64,000 nt of DNA from Bacteroidota bacterium (GTDB lineage: Bacteria; Bacteroidota; Bacteroidia; B-17B0; Aurantibacillaceae), in contig JAUXSA010000001.1 of assembly GCA_030681615.1 (NCBI GenBank), positions 1 to 64,000 on the forward strand, written 5' to 3'. The position numbers were made by a program, and so were the translations under genes. Below are positions 37,169-45,637 of the stretch, piece by piece. The notes beneath the pieces are model-generated. The model saw nothing but the letters and a program-made list of their open reading frames with translations. It was not told the origin of the DNA and searched no databases. Every line of letters starts with the position of its first letter. Positions within the stretch are counted from its first letter, which is position 1.

Positions 37169-37882
37169 ATGATTTTAAACGAAGTGTATCATTATTTCGA
37201 CACGTCCTGCGAGCCAAAGATTATTGGCGTCAGAAATGGTATTTATCAAGCCGAGTTCAACGAATCGTGTTTTGTGCCTAAAGCGAAGTATGATGAGTAC
37301 TATGATGCTGCCATCAAAAAGAACGCTAAGCAAAAAGCAAACATAAAAAAGTTTATCAAAGGAATTCGCAGACTCGACTTATTAAAAAGCGCTAAGCTTA
37401 CTGACTTCCTTCAGCCTTGCCCTCACATTCCCAGTGTTAACTTTTTGGTTAGTGAATCTCTAAAGGCGATTTTTGAAGAACATAAATTAGGAAATAGTTT
37501 TTTACAACCAACTGTTGTTCGAAGTCTTAAAACAGGTGAGAAACATCATTACAGTTTTTTTTACCATAATAGCATCAAGTTTGACGACATAATTTTTGAG
37601 AGCAGCGAAATCTATCAGCGAACAGTCTTTGCAAAAAATGGTAAACTACAAACGCGAGACAAATTATATCCCATTCGCAACCGGGCGCATTATGACGAAC
37701 TGAGCGAAAAGTTTTTTCTGCCACCTTTTTCAAAAATTTGCGTTGATTCGAAGTATAAGCAATTTGACTATATTGAAGTATATACTTACAAGTTCGTATC
37801 ACAGAGGCTTAAAGAAAAGCTAATTGCAGGTGGAATGACTGGTATAGAATTTGGTACGCGTGTTCAACTCGTATTTGATTAG
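37169..37882 (+). CDS. Possible Imm11/DUF1629-like immunity protein, orphan
   Basis: A 237-residue cytoplasmic protein without signal peptide. The C-terminal pattern CVDSKYKQFDYIEVYTYKFVSQRLKEKLIAGGMTGIEF resembles the end of Imm11/DUF1629 immunity proteins (a '.SerLkdkl...gitGleF' pattern), and the middle (PSVNFLVSESLKAIFEEHKL) fits the earlier Ser-x-x-Leu-rich helix of that group. Such proteins usually neutralise polymorphic toxins, but no toxin is adjacent. It lies alone between two attC-like inverted repeats, so it may be a mobile cassette gene. The family call is tentative, based on remembered patterns. Confidence 0.5.
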   Translation: MILNEVYHYFDTSCEPKIIGVRNGIYQAEFNESCFVPKAKYDEYYDAAIKKNAKQKANIKKFIKGIRRLDLLKSAKLTDFLQPCPHIPSVNFLVSESLKAIFEEHKLGNSFLQPTVVRSLKTGEKHHYSFFYHNSIKFDDIIFESSEIYQRTVFAKNGKLQTRDKLYPIRNRAHYDELSEKFFLPPFSKICVDSKYKQFDYIEVYTYKFVSQRLKEKLIAGGMTGIEFGTRVQLVFD

Positions 37883-38035
37883 GAATTATTAAAAGGAAAT
37901 AAACTCAACGCCTTAAAGCCGTTTGAAATCAAACGTTACACATCTTCATTGTTCAATTTTTCACAATGTGAAGTTAGTCCACTTAAAAGTTTTTATCTAC
38001 CGAGATCTTATCAACTGAGAATTGTCCGCGACTTA

Positions 38036-38118
38036 CTACTAACTCCCTTATACCCGCTATAAATATGCGCCCATCCTGCAATTTTCGCAAGATTGGCGCT
38101 ACTATGTAGCGGTTATTA
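38036..38118. repeat. attC-like inverted repeat, element 2
   Basis: It starts CTACTAAC (38036-38043), has an 8-9 nt bulge, then a long imperfect stem: CCGCTA...GCGCC.ATC.TGC against GCA.GAT.GGCGC...TAGCGG around a small AATTTTC loop, and ends GGTTATT. In the main stem about 18 of 26 positions pair. CTACTAAC is the exact inverse complement of the right end of element 1 (GTTAGTAG, 36964-36971). The remaining gap on either side (37883-38035, 38119-38162) holds nothing I recognise. Confidence 0.45.
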
Positions 38119-38162
38119 AATGTATCGCTATTTTTATAAATAATCAAGTGGCTATGTTATAT

Positions 38163-38600
38163 TTAATTAGCAATCACAGAGATCTCCACATGCGCACCTT
38201 TTGGTAATGCTTTTACTTCTACTGTTTCGCGGGCAGGAGGGTTTAATTTAAAATAGCTTTTATATACGTCATTTACTTTTGCAAAATTTTTAATATCGGT
38301 TAAATAGATGGTTGCTTTAGAAACATCATCCAGGCTCATACCGGCTGCTTCTACTATAGCTTTAATATTATTAAGGGCCTGGGTGCTTTCGTTCTCTATA
38401 GATGTAGTATCAAATGTGCCGTCGGGTTTTAAACCAACCTGTCCGGATACATATAAAGTACCGCCGGTTTTTATTGCCTGGCTGTAAGGGCCAATGGGCG
38501 AAGGCGCCAGCTTGGTTAAAATAACTTCTTTCCGGTCTTTACTTGTAAATGCAAATACTAAAACAATTGCAGCACAAGCGATACTAATTTTTTTTAACAT
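38163..38600 (-). CDS. Exported RidA (YjgF/UK114) family protein
   Basis: A 145-residue RidA-fold protein with an added N-terminal signal-like segment (MLKKISIACAAIVLVFAFTS). The RidA core starts at ~27 with LAPSPIGPYSQAI and includes LYVSGQVG, the conserved active-site Arg in NPPARETVEV and HVEISVIA. RidA proteins hydrolyse reactive enamine/imine intermediates released by PLP enzymes. Export is unusual and fits its operon partner, an exported PLP-dependent aminotransferase 5 bp upstream. Confidence 0.85.
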   Translation of the reverse strand: MLKKISIACAAIVLVFAFTSKDRKEVILTKLAPSPIGPYSQAIKTGGTLYVSGQVGLKPDGTFDTTSIENESTQALNNIKAIVEAAGMSLDDVSKATIYLTDIKNFAKVNDVYKSYFKLNPPARETVEVKALPKGAHVEISVIAN

Positions 38601-38605
38601 GTAAT

Positions 38606-39916
38606 TTATTTTTGTGGAGTAGGTGCTTCCATCTTTGAGATCTCGGTTAAACCTTTTATCAATACGTCAAGATCCTCTGTGTTTGTATAAACATTGGGCG
38701 CAATTCTGATGCCGTTCACTTTTTCAAGGATCATAGATACAGAATGAACTTTGTGTTTCTCAAATAACTTGGCTTCTATTTGTTGCGCCTGCCAGCCTTC
38801 AAAACCAATGGTTGCCACTGCGCAGGAGAATTCCGGTTTCATAGACGTGTAAAAATTTGCTTTTGGTAATTTATGGCATTTGGTTGCCCAATAATCTTTT
38901 AAATAACGCAAACGCGCTTCTTTACGTTTGCCGCCAATTAAATTATGAAAATCAACCGCAGTACCAATTGCCATTTCTGATGCAAAAGAACGCGTACCAA
39001 TACTTTCAAATTTTTTCATGTCGCTGCCATCCGGATCAACCGATGAAAGTAAAGCCCATACATTTTTGATCTTATCTTTTTTAATATACATTAATCCGCT
39101 GCCAAAAGGCGCGCATAACCATTTGTGTAAAGAGGTAGCTAAATAATCGGCACCTGTCTCTTCAAATTTCATATCTATTTGCCCGAAAGAATGCGCGGCA
39201 TCTACTATCACTTCGCAACCCTTGCTGTGCGCCATATCGGCAATAGCTTTTACAGGAACAAAATTTCCTGTCCAGTTCATCATGTGGGTAATGTGAACGA
39301 TCTTTGTTTTTGGGGTAATAGCTTTTTCGTATAATTTTACAATGGTCGCCACATCATCGGTTGGCTGAGGAATAGTTATCCAGTTCAATTTTACCTTATC
39401 GCGTTTTTCTCTTTGCTTCCAGGCATTCATCATGTTAGGATAATCAAACGTACTTAACACCACTTCATCACCAGCTTTTAAATTCAAACCAAAAATTACA
39501 TTGTTCAAGCCTTCAGTTGCATTTCTGTTAATGGCCAATTCTTCCGGTAAAACACCGCAAAGGGTTGCTAATTTTTCGCGCAGGGCTTCTCTTCCCTGGT
39601 CTAAGATGCGCCACATATAGTAACTTGGCGCTTCGTTAGAGTATTGATAAAAACGAATGTGTGCATCCTGCACTATTTTTGGTTGAGGACTAACGCCACC
39701 ATTATTTAAATTAATTATGTTTGGCGAAACAGTATAACTCTGACGGATCCATCCCCAAAAATCTTCATTCTCTGCAGCGGCATCAAAACTCATATTCTCG
39801 AGTTTATTTAAATGTTTATCTAACTGTTTTGCAAATGGCAGATCAATAGAAGAAAAAAGGTCGAGTGCAGTAAGTGAACCTGCGGTGGCAAACAAAAAAT
39901 TACGGCGATCCATCAT
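38606..39916 (-). CDS. Aminotransferase class V-fold PLP-dependent enzyme, exported (isopenicillin N epimerase-like)
   Basis: A 436-residue class V aminotransferase-fold enzyme. PLP-binding motifs are visible: VIVDAAHSFGQIDM (~232) with the Schiff-base Lys in YLATSLHKWLCAPFGSGLMYI (~253-273), and NRNATEGLNNVIFGL near the phosphate site. The N-terminus MMDRRNFLFATAGSLTA looks like a Tat (twin-arginine) signal, which fits a cofactor-loaded periplasmic enzyme. Homologues include isopenicillin N epimerase and cysteine desulfurase-like proteins; the substrate is unknown. It is followed 5 bp later by the exported RidA gene. Confidence 0.88.
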   Translation of the reverse strand: MMDRRNFLFATAGSLTALDLFSSIDLPFAKQLDKHLNKLENMSFDAAAENEDFWGWIRQSYTVSPNIINLNNGGVSPQPKIVQDAHIRFYQYSNEAPSYYMWRILDQGREALREKLATLCGVLPEELAINRNATEGLNNVIFGLNLKAGDEVVLSTFDYPNMMNAWKQREKRDKVKLNWITIPQPTDDVATIVKLYEKAITPKTKIVHITHMMNWTGNFVPVKAIADMAHSKGCEVIVDAAHSFGQIDMKFEETGADYLATSLHKWLCAPFGSGLMYIKKDKIKNVWALLSSVDPDGSDMKKFESIGTRSFASEMAIGTAVDFHNLIGGKRKEARLRYLKDYWATKCHKLPKANFYTSMKPEFSCAVATIGFEGWQAQQIEAKLFEKHKVHSVSMILEKVNGIRIAPNVYTNTEDLDVLIKGLTEISKMEAPTPQK

Positions 39917-39989
39917 GGAGATTATATTTTTATTAAAGGTAAAAAAGGAAAGTTAAAAAGCAATGGAATAGTTATGCTAATTTAATTTT

Positions 39990-40370
39990 TTATCCTTTTA
40001 ACAACTTGGGAAACCTTAAATTGCAGGTTTTGTAGGCCCAGTAGATCAAAACAAACTGTAAGGGCAGACGCACAATTGCAGTTATGAATTTAATGTTTAA
40101 CGAGATCCATGTATCCTGTATCATTTTTATATGTACCGGTATAAAAACGATGAGCATTAAAATAATTAACATGGCCGCCGGTTTTTGAAATTTCTTAATT
40201 AAAAGCGCTATTCCTAAAATAATTTCAATGGCGCCGCTTAAGTATATCATCATTAAATGAGAGGGAATATAATCTGGCATGATCTTTAAATAAAAAGTGG
40301 GGTTTATAAAATGATAAATGCCTGCAGAGATATACAGAAGGCTCATTAAAATAAGGGAAATTCTTTTCAT
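39990..40370 (-). CDS. DoxX-like small membrane protein
   Basis: A 126-residue protein with four predicted membrane helices. The DoxX/MauE-like start ILMSLLYISAGIYHFINPTFYLKIMPDYIP and the GAIEIILGIALLI helix are typical of the DoxX-like family in Bacteroidota. The function of most such proteins is unclear. It appears monocistronic and is followed by 73 bp to the aminotransferase gene. Confidence 0.75.
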   Translation of the reverse strand: MKRISLILMSLLYISAGIYHFINPTFYLKIMPDYIPSHLMMIYLSGAIEIILGIALLIKKFQKPAAMLIILMLIVFIPVHIKMIQDTWISLNIKFITAIVRLPLQFVLIYWAYKTCNLRFPKLLKG

Positions 40371-40384
40371 TAGTTTTGTTTAAA

Positions 40385-40498
40385 TGTCAGTTCGAGTGAT
40401 TTTTGTCTGCCTCTTACAAAAATTGTATCGAGAACGACTTACGAAATGCGTCTCGATACAGATTTGAAAAAGAGGCGCAAATCTTACTCGACGTGACA
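40385..40498. repeat. Nested palindromic intergenic repeat (TGTCAGTTCGAGT family)
   Basis: Three concentric arms: TGTCAGTTCGAGT/ACTCGACGTGACA at the ends, GCCTCTT/AAGAGGC (40409-40415, 40470-40476) and GTATCGAGA/TCTCGATAC (40425-40433, 40451-40459, perfect). It fills the gap between the OM barrel and DoxX genes and has the look of a REP-type element. Confidence 0.7.
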
Positions 40499-40511
40499 TA
40501 ATTTATTTAAT

Positions 40512-41252
40512 TTAAAACCTAAAACCTAATTGCAACGCTAAATGCATACTGCTGATGTTAAGAGAGCTTGCTGCATATTTTTCTTCAAAATAATATTGAG
40601 AAAAGCCGTAACGGAAATTAAACTCTGCAAAAAAATTGCTTCTTGAGCCAGAGATCGCATTTTTCTGAAAGCCGAGCGTGGCGCTCACAAAAGAATTTAA
40701 ATGACTATTAATAAAAGGCGTTTTAAATCTAAGATCTACAATATCTTCTTTTACTTTATTTCCGTTTTGCGAAACCGTTAAATTACCCGGCAATAAATAC
40801 CGGAAATGATAACCGATCATTACATACGGACTAAAGACAGCGTTATTCTCACGCTTAAAAGAATATTTAACCTGTAACGGGATTCCTATTTCGTTTATAA
40901 TAAGCGAATAATTGTAAGGAAATGTTTTATCGTACAATTGTAAGCTATCCGGTTTAAAATAATACGATTTAAAATTTACACCATGAAAAAAATATTCAGC
41001 ACCAAAGAAGAAAAATGTTTTAAAAGTTTTATCCAGTTTTACTTCTTTTTTAAATGAGACCATGGCACTCATTTTTTGCGTTGGGCTTTTTGCGTGGTTG
41101 GGATTAATAGTGTAAATACCCAACACAGGACCAAAACCAAATCGAATGCCTGCGCCCGGATTGCGTTTCTGGGCAGAGCATACGTTTGAGAACACTAAAA
41201 GAAAAAGAAGCGCTATCGAAAAAAAAACGTTTGTATTTGTTTTTTTTATCAT
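40512..41252 (-). CDS. Outer membrane beta-barrel protein (PorT-like fold)
   Basis: A 246-residue protein with a signal peptide ending NVCSAQ. The alternating aromatic/polar strands (FFFFGAEYFFHGVNF, VFSPYVMIGYHFRYLL, MHLALQLGFRF) and terminal Phe are typical of an outer membrane barrel with ~8-10 strands. It may resemble PorT-type barrels, but I see no specific signature. It lies 3 bp after the SDR gene, so it may be in the same transcript. Confidence 0.75.
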   Translation of the reverse strand: MIKKTNTNVFFSIALLFLLVFSNVCSAQKRNPGAGIRFGFGPVLGIYTINPNHAKSPTQKMSAMVSFKKEVKLDKTFKTFFFFGAEYFFHGVNFKSYYFKPDSLQLYDKTFPYNYSLIINEIGIPLQVKYSFKRENNAVFSPYVMIGYHFRYLLPGNLTVSQNGNKVKEDIVDLRFKTPFINSHLNSFVSATLGFQKNAISGSRSNFFAEFNFRYGFSQYYFEEKYAASSLNISSMHLALQLGFRF

Positions 41253-41255
41253 TAA

Positions 41256-42008
41256 TTAATTTCGAATTACATTAGTTGCTGTTGCCTGCACCGTTGGCAT
41301 TATTATAATATCGTTTATGTTTACGTGTGGCGGACGATGAGCTACCCAGTAAATTGTTTCTGCAATATCTTCAGGTTTTAAAGGTTGCAAACCCGCGTAC
41401 ACTTTTTTTGCTTTATCCTCGTCACCATCAAAACGTACAATGCTAAATTCTGTTTCCACCATACCGGGATTAATGGCCGTTACTTTTATATTATGTGCCA
41501 ACAGATCAATGCGCATGCTTTTGCTTAAAGCATCTACTGCGTGTTTAGTAGCGCAGTAAACATTTCCATTAGCGTAAACTTCTTTGCCCGCAATAGAACC
41601 AATATTAATAATATGTCCTTTTTTATTTTCGATCATTAAGTTAGAAATCGCGCGTGAGATATATAATAAACCTTTTACGTTCGTATCTATCATGCGTTCC
41701 CAATGATCGATGTTGCCACTTTGTATGGCGCTTAATCCTGCAGCTAAGCCTGCATTATTTACCAACACATCAATTTTTTTATTTTCGGCAGATAATTTTG
41801 CGATGGCATTTTCAACTTCACTTAACTCACGAATATCAAAACAAAGCGTGGTCACTTTAATTTTGTTGTTTGTTTCTAATTGTGTTTTTAATTCTTTTAA
41901 ACGATCTTCTCTTCTGCCTGTAATAATAAGATCATGTCCATTCTTCGCGAACAGTTCTGCGGTACTTTTTCCTATGCCTGAAGTGGCGCCTGTAATTAAA
42001 ACTAACAT
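41256..42008 (-). CDS. SDR family NAD(P)-dependent oxidoreductase (YdfG-like)
   Basis: A 250-residue classical short-chain dehydrogenase. Cofactor motif ITGATSGIGKSTAELF (~5-20), structural VLVNNAGLA (~85), catalytic Ser in INIGSIAGKEVY and Tyr-x-x-x-Lys in VYCATKH. It most resembles the YdfG branch (serine/3-hydroxy acid dehydrogenases), but the substrate cannot be fixed. It begins 1 bp after the amino acid permease gene, so the two are probably in one operon. Confidence 0.9.
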   Translation of the reverse strand: MLVLITGATSGIGKSTAELFAKNGHDLIITGRREDRLKELKTQLETNNKIKVTTLCFDIRELSEVENAIAKLSAENKKIDVLVNNAGLAAGLSAIQSGNIDHWERMIDTNVKGLLYISRAISNLMIENKKGHIINIGSIAGKEVYANGNVYCATKHAVDALSKSMRIDLLAHNIKVTAINPGMVETEFSIVRFDGDEDKAKKVYAGLQPLKPEDIAETIYWVAHRPPHVNINDIIIMPTVQATATNVIRN

Positions 42009-42009
42009 A

Positions 42010-43647
42010 TTATTTTTTTTCCTGTGCTAATTTACTTTTACGATAACCGTATAAGAAATAAACGCCTAAACCAATTAATAACCAAACAGAGAACATCATC
42101 CAGTTTGTCCAGCCCATACCTGTAAGCAGGTAACAGCAAGACAATAATCCCAAAACCGGTATCAACGAATAATTTTTAAGGAAAGCTGCTATGGCAATAA
42201 TAACCCATACAAAATAAAAAATGATCATTGGAAAATTTAATGTTGTGTTCTCAGCATTTGAGTAAATAGAATTTGGATAGTATTTAAATATTAAACCAAG
42301 AGAAAGAATAGTAATGGCAGGAACGATCCATTTAGAATTAATATAAGGCATTTTAAATTTCCCTTTTTCTTTAACCGCTTCGTTGCGGGGCAACATTAAA
42401 ACACCACCACACACCAATACAAAAGCGAACAACGTTCCTATACTTGTAAAATCCAACACAAATTTTGGAGTCACAAAAAAGATAGGAATACCAACTACTA
42501 AGCCTGTGATAAGCGTTGAGAAAGCCGGTGTTTTATATTTTGGATGGATCTCTGCAAATTTTTTCGGTAACAATCCGTCCCTGCTCATGGCCATCCAAAT
42601 ACGTGGTTGTCCCATTTGAAATACAAGAATAACACTGGTCATCGCAACAACAGCTGCAATTGATACAATAAACAACATCCATTTAATACCTTTGAGAGCA
42701 AAAACTTCAGCCAATGGATCAGAAACATTTAAAGCAGTGTAAGAAACCATTCCAGTTAAAACCAAAGCCAGGATAATAAATACGATCGTACAAATAATTA
42801 AAGAATAGATCATACCGCGCGGTAGGTCGCGCTGTGGATTTTTACATTCTTCTGCTAACGTAGAAACGGCGTCAAAACCTATATAAGCAAAGAACACACC
42901 TGATACACCTGCCATTACACCATTAAATTGATTCGGCATAAAAGGAGACCAGTTATCAATATCAATATACATGGCGCCAACAATAATTACCAAAAGGATG
43001 ATGGCCAGTTTAATGATCACCATAATGTTACTGGCGTTGCGTGATTCTTTAGTGCCAATATATACCAACCATGTTACTAAAATATTTATCATTACGGCAG
43101 GCAAATCAAAGATGATCTTCAACCCAAATATATCCGGTGCAGAGCTCCATGCCGCAGATAATTTTCCTGCGGTTCCATCTAAAAAGGCCTGGTGAGAATC
43201 AGAATAATTTGTAGAAAGCCATGCCGGAAGATTTATTCCAAAACCTTCTAACAGATTTACGAAATAACCACTCCATGAAAAGGCAACATAAATATTTCCA
43301 ATAGAATATTCCATCAGCAAAGCCCAGCCAATGATCCAGGCGGCTAATTCTCCAAACGAAACGTAAGCATAAGTATAAGCACTTCCTGATGCGGGAACGC
43401 GTGTTGCAAATTCCGCATAACACATGGCTGTAAAACCGCAGGCAACAGCACAAATAATAAATAAAAAGATAACTGCCGGCCCGCCGGTAAAACAAGCAGA
43501 GCCAATGCTGCTAAAGCTTCCTGCACCAATAATTGCCGCGATACCAAAAAAAGTTAAGTCTCTCACGGATAATACACGACTCAATCCGGTACCATGACTT
43601 TCTGCATCTGTAATAGCTGAAACTGATTTTTTTCTGAATAAACTCAT
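42010..43647 (-). CDS. APC family amino acid permease (YfnA/CAT-like)
   Basis: A 545-residue transporter with ~12-14 membrane helices. The APC signature regions are FFGIAAIIGAGSF (helix 1), RVPASGSAYTYAYVSFGELAAWIIGW (helix 3) and GVFFAYIGFDAVSTLAEECKNPQRDLPRG (helix 6 and loop), which match the cationic amino acid/YfnA subfamily. It likely imports amino acids by proton symport. It lies 1 bp upstream of the SDR gene on the same strand. Substrate specificity is unknown. Confidence 0.92.
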   Translation of the reverse strand: MSLFRKKSVSAITDAESHGTGLSRVLSVRDLTFFGIAAIIGAGSFSSIGSACFTGGPAVIFLFIICAVACGFTAMCYAEFATRVPASGSAYTYAYVSFGELAAWIIGWALLMEYSIGNIYVAFSWSGYFVNLLEGFGINLPAWLSTNYSDSHQAFLDGTAGKLSAAWSSAPDIFGLKIIFDLPAVMINILVTWLVYIGTKESRNASNIMVIIKLAIILLVIIVGAMYIDIDNWSPFMPNQFNGVMAGVSGVFFAYIGFDAVSTLAEECKNPQRDLPRGMIYSLIICTIVFIILALVLTGMVSYTALNVSDPLAEVFALKGIKWMLFIVSIAAVVAMTSVILVFQMGQPRIWMAMSRDGLLPKKFAEIHPKYKTPAFSTLITGLVVGIPIFFVTPKFVLDFTSIGTLFAFVLVCGGVLMLPRNEAVKEKGKFKMPYINSKWIVPAITILSLGLIFKYYPNSIYSNAENTTLNFPMIIFYFVWVIIAIAAFLKNYSLIPVLGLLSCCYLLTGMGWTNWMMFSVWLLIGLGVYFLYGYRKSKLAQEKK

Positions 43648-43695
43648 TATGTATTTTTGCCTTTTTGTAACGCTACTAAATATACAAAGTAAATT

Positions 43696-45198
43696 TTAAT
43701 TGGAGATTGGCTCTTGCTTGTTTTTCCCAACAGGCAGGTAATAAAGGGCCGCCAGCAGTATAAAAACCACCGCCGGCGAGCGATATCTGAATATTGCCCC
43801 ACTATTTGGGGTTGTGAGGCCAATAAGCAAACATAACAATAATGCAAAAAGAAGAAAAGTTATGGCTGGGAAATTATCTTTTTTGTTTTGGATAAAGCCG
43901 ATCATTATAATGATGAGGGAGAAAATAATAAACAGATTTTCTAAAGAGGCTAAATGTTGCATTAAACTTTTCGAATTAAAAAAGAGCGGGTAAAACAAAC
44001 TATAATAAAAAGAAGAGATGCTAAGACCGAATAAATTTTGTGAAGGGATAAAAATATTTGAACCGCTTTTTGGTAATTGGTAAACTAATTTATATTGTGT
44101 GATGGTATCTATATTTGCAGAAGAAAATAAAGTATCCTCTTGGTGCGTATGCTCCCAATAAATATAAGGCACATTTTTTTTGATCGTAAAAAGACTATCG
44201 TTAGCACCAATTTTATTTACAAGAGTAGAATCAAATTCTAATCTTACAAATTTTTTATCGTCCAGTAAAAAGATACCGCCTTTAGAGGCATCTGCAAATA
44301 CATGTTGGTGTTTGATAGCCGCATCAAGCAAAGATCTGTTCTTGAATACTAAGGAGAAACAATTTAATAGAACCAAAAAAATAGTCAATGCAGAAATAAG
44401 GGCGATGGGTTTGAATCTTATTTTTTTTGAATGGGAGAACCAAAAGAATAAAGAAAATAAAGCTGCTGCAAAGAATAATAAATAAGGTTTTAATAATAAG
44501 GAGATAAAAACGAGAAGCAATACAGAAAGAAGAGTTTTTAAAGTATAACCTTCTGTAATTAATTTTTTTAGTGAATAAAGCAGGCAGCCAAAAATAAAAA
44601 TGACCAATCCTTCTTTTAAAAGCGCGCCTGTATAAAACCATAAAGCCGGCAGCAAACAAAGTATAAGTAAAACAAAAATTTCTTTGCCTTTAAAATAGTC
44701 TTTAATGGTTTTGTATAAATACGTAATTCCTACAAAACTTAAAAAGCAGCTAAACAACGCGTGAACATAATACGAGTTAAAAGAAATAAAATGTAATAAG
44801 GAATGGATACGGATAACAACACGGTTATCATTATATAAATAATCTTTTAAGCGCCCATTATCCCATTGAAATGTATTTACAATGTACTTATCGTAAAGCA
44901 CAGTTCCCTGACTTTCATTGTGCAAACCAAACAATAATTTGACGTATTCAATTGGATCTGCCTTTGCAAAGTCGTTCATTATTTTTGAATCAGAATAAAA
45001 TTTACCGGCGTCAAATTTTTCCAACCCGCCATATAATTTTTTGTAAACCAGGTAAAAAACAGGAATAGCAATTATTTTTAATATGAATAAAAAAGTAAAA
45101 GTTTTTGAATTGATATTGTTGTCTTTAAACACCCCAAAAAAACGGTTCTTATATATTAAAAACAGGGTGATTAAAATATATATACTAAAGACTATCAA
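43696..45198 (-). CDS. Polytopic membrane protein, possible glycosyltransferase/polymerase-like
   Basis: A 500-residue protein with about 10 hydrophobic helices and one larger soluble loop (~290-375). YTGALLKEGLVIFIFGCLLY and LLKPYLLFFAAALF are consistent with a polytopic sugar-transferring or O-antigen-polymerase-like protein, but I find no diagnostic motif. It starts at TTG 45198 immediately after the GNAT gene's TAA; no ATG is available before ~residue 72. It lies 48 bp upstream of the permease gene. Function unknown. Confidence 0.65.
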   Translation of the reverse strand: MIVFSIYILITLFLIYKNRFFGVFKDNNINSKTFTFLFILKIIAIPVFYLVYKKLYGGLEKFDAGKFYSDSKIMNDFAKADPIEYVKLLFGLHNESQGTVLYDKYIVNTFQWDNGRLKDYLYNDNRVVIRIHSLLHFISFNSYYVHALFSCFLSFVGITYLYKTIKDYFKGKEIFVLLILCLLPALWFYTGALLKEGLVIFIFGCLLYSLKKLITEGYTLKTLLSVLLLVFISLLLKPYLLFFAAALFSLFFWFSHSKKIRFKPIALISALTIFLVLLNCFSLVFKNRSLLDAAIKHQHVFADASKGGIFLLDDKKFVRLEFDSTLVNKIGANDSLFTIKKNVPYIYWEHTHQEDTLFSSANIDTITQYKLVYQLPKSGSNIFIPSQNLFGLSISSFYYSLFYPLFFNSKSLMQHLASLENLFIIFSLIIIMIGFIQNKKDNFPAITFLLFALLLCLLIGLTTPNSGAIFRYRSPAVVFILLAALYYLPVGKNKQEPISN

Positions 45199-45633
45199 TT
45201 AATATTTGTCGAAGAATTTAATTTCCATAATTCTTTCCGGCATGGCGAGCGCAGTAAATCCAAATTGTTTATACAAACCCTGGGCATCTTTCGTTGCGAG
45301 CATCATACGACGCAAGCCCTGGAGATCAGGATGCGCCATAATAAATTGCATCAATTGTTTTGATAAACCTTTTCCTCTGTATGCTTCTAAAATAAATACA
45401 TCGGCCAGGTAGCCAAATGTTGCGCCATCGGTTACAACACGCGCGTAACCAATTTGTTTATCTTTTAAATAAACGCCAAAACAAATACTGCCCTCAATAC
45501 TTTTTTTTACGAGCTCTATTGGCATATTTTGTGCCCAATAACTTTCTTTACTTAGATAATTATGAATAACATCTAATTGTAATTTAGTTTTATCGCTGCT
45601 AAATAAATGATCGTTTATAATTGTTTCGTACAT
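45199..45633 (-). CDS. GNAT family N-acetyltransferase
   Basis: A 144-residue acetyltransferase. The acetyl-CoA-binding motif A is visible as LADVFILEAYRGKGLSKQLMQFIM (~75-98), preceded by IGYARVVTDG and followed by GLYKQFGFTAL, all typical of small GNAT proteins. The substrate is unknown. It directly precedes the polytopic membrane gene and lies 4 bp after the PD40 protein gene, in a run of closely packed minus-strand genes. Confidence 0.88.
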   Translation of the reverse strand: MYETIINDHLFSSDKTKLQLDVIHNYLSKESYWAQNMPIELVKKSIEGSICFGVYLKDKQIGYARVVTDGATFGYLADVFILEAYRGKGLSKQLMQFIMAHPDLQGLRRMMLATKDAQGLYKQFGFTALAMPERIMEIKFFDKY

Positions 45634-45637
45634 GGTG

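Noticed and set aside
36784-38118. Claim of a full integron
   Set aside because: No integrase gene, attI or multi-cassette array is seen, and the core boxes match only partly. I kept only the cassette-like reading.
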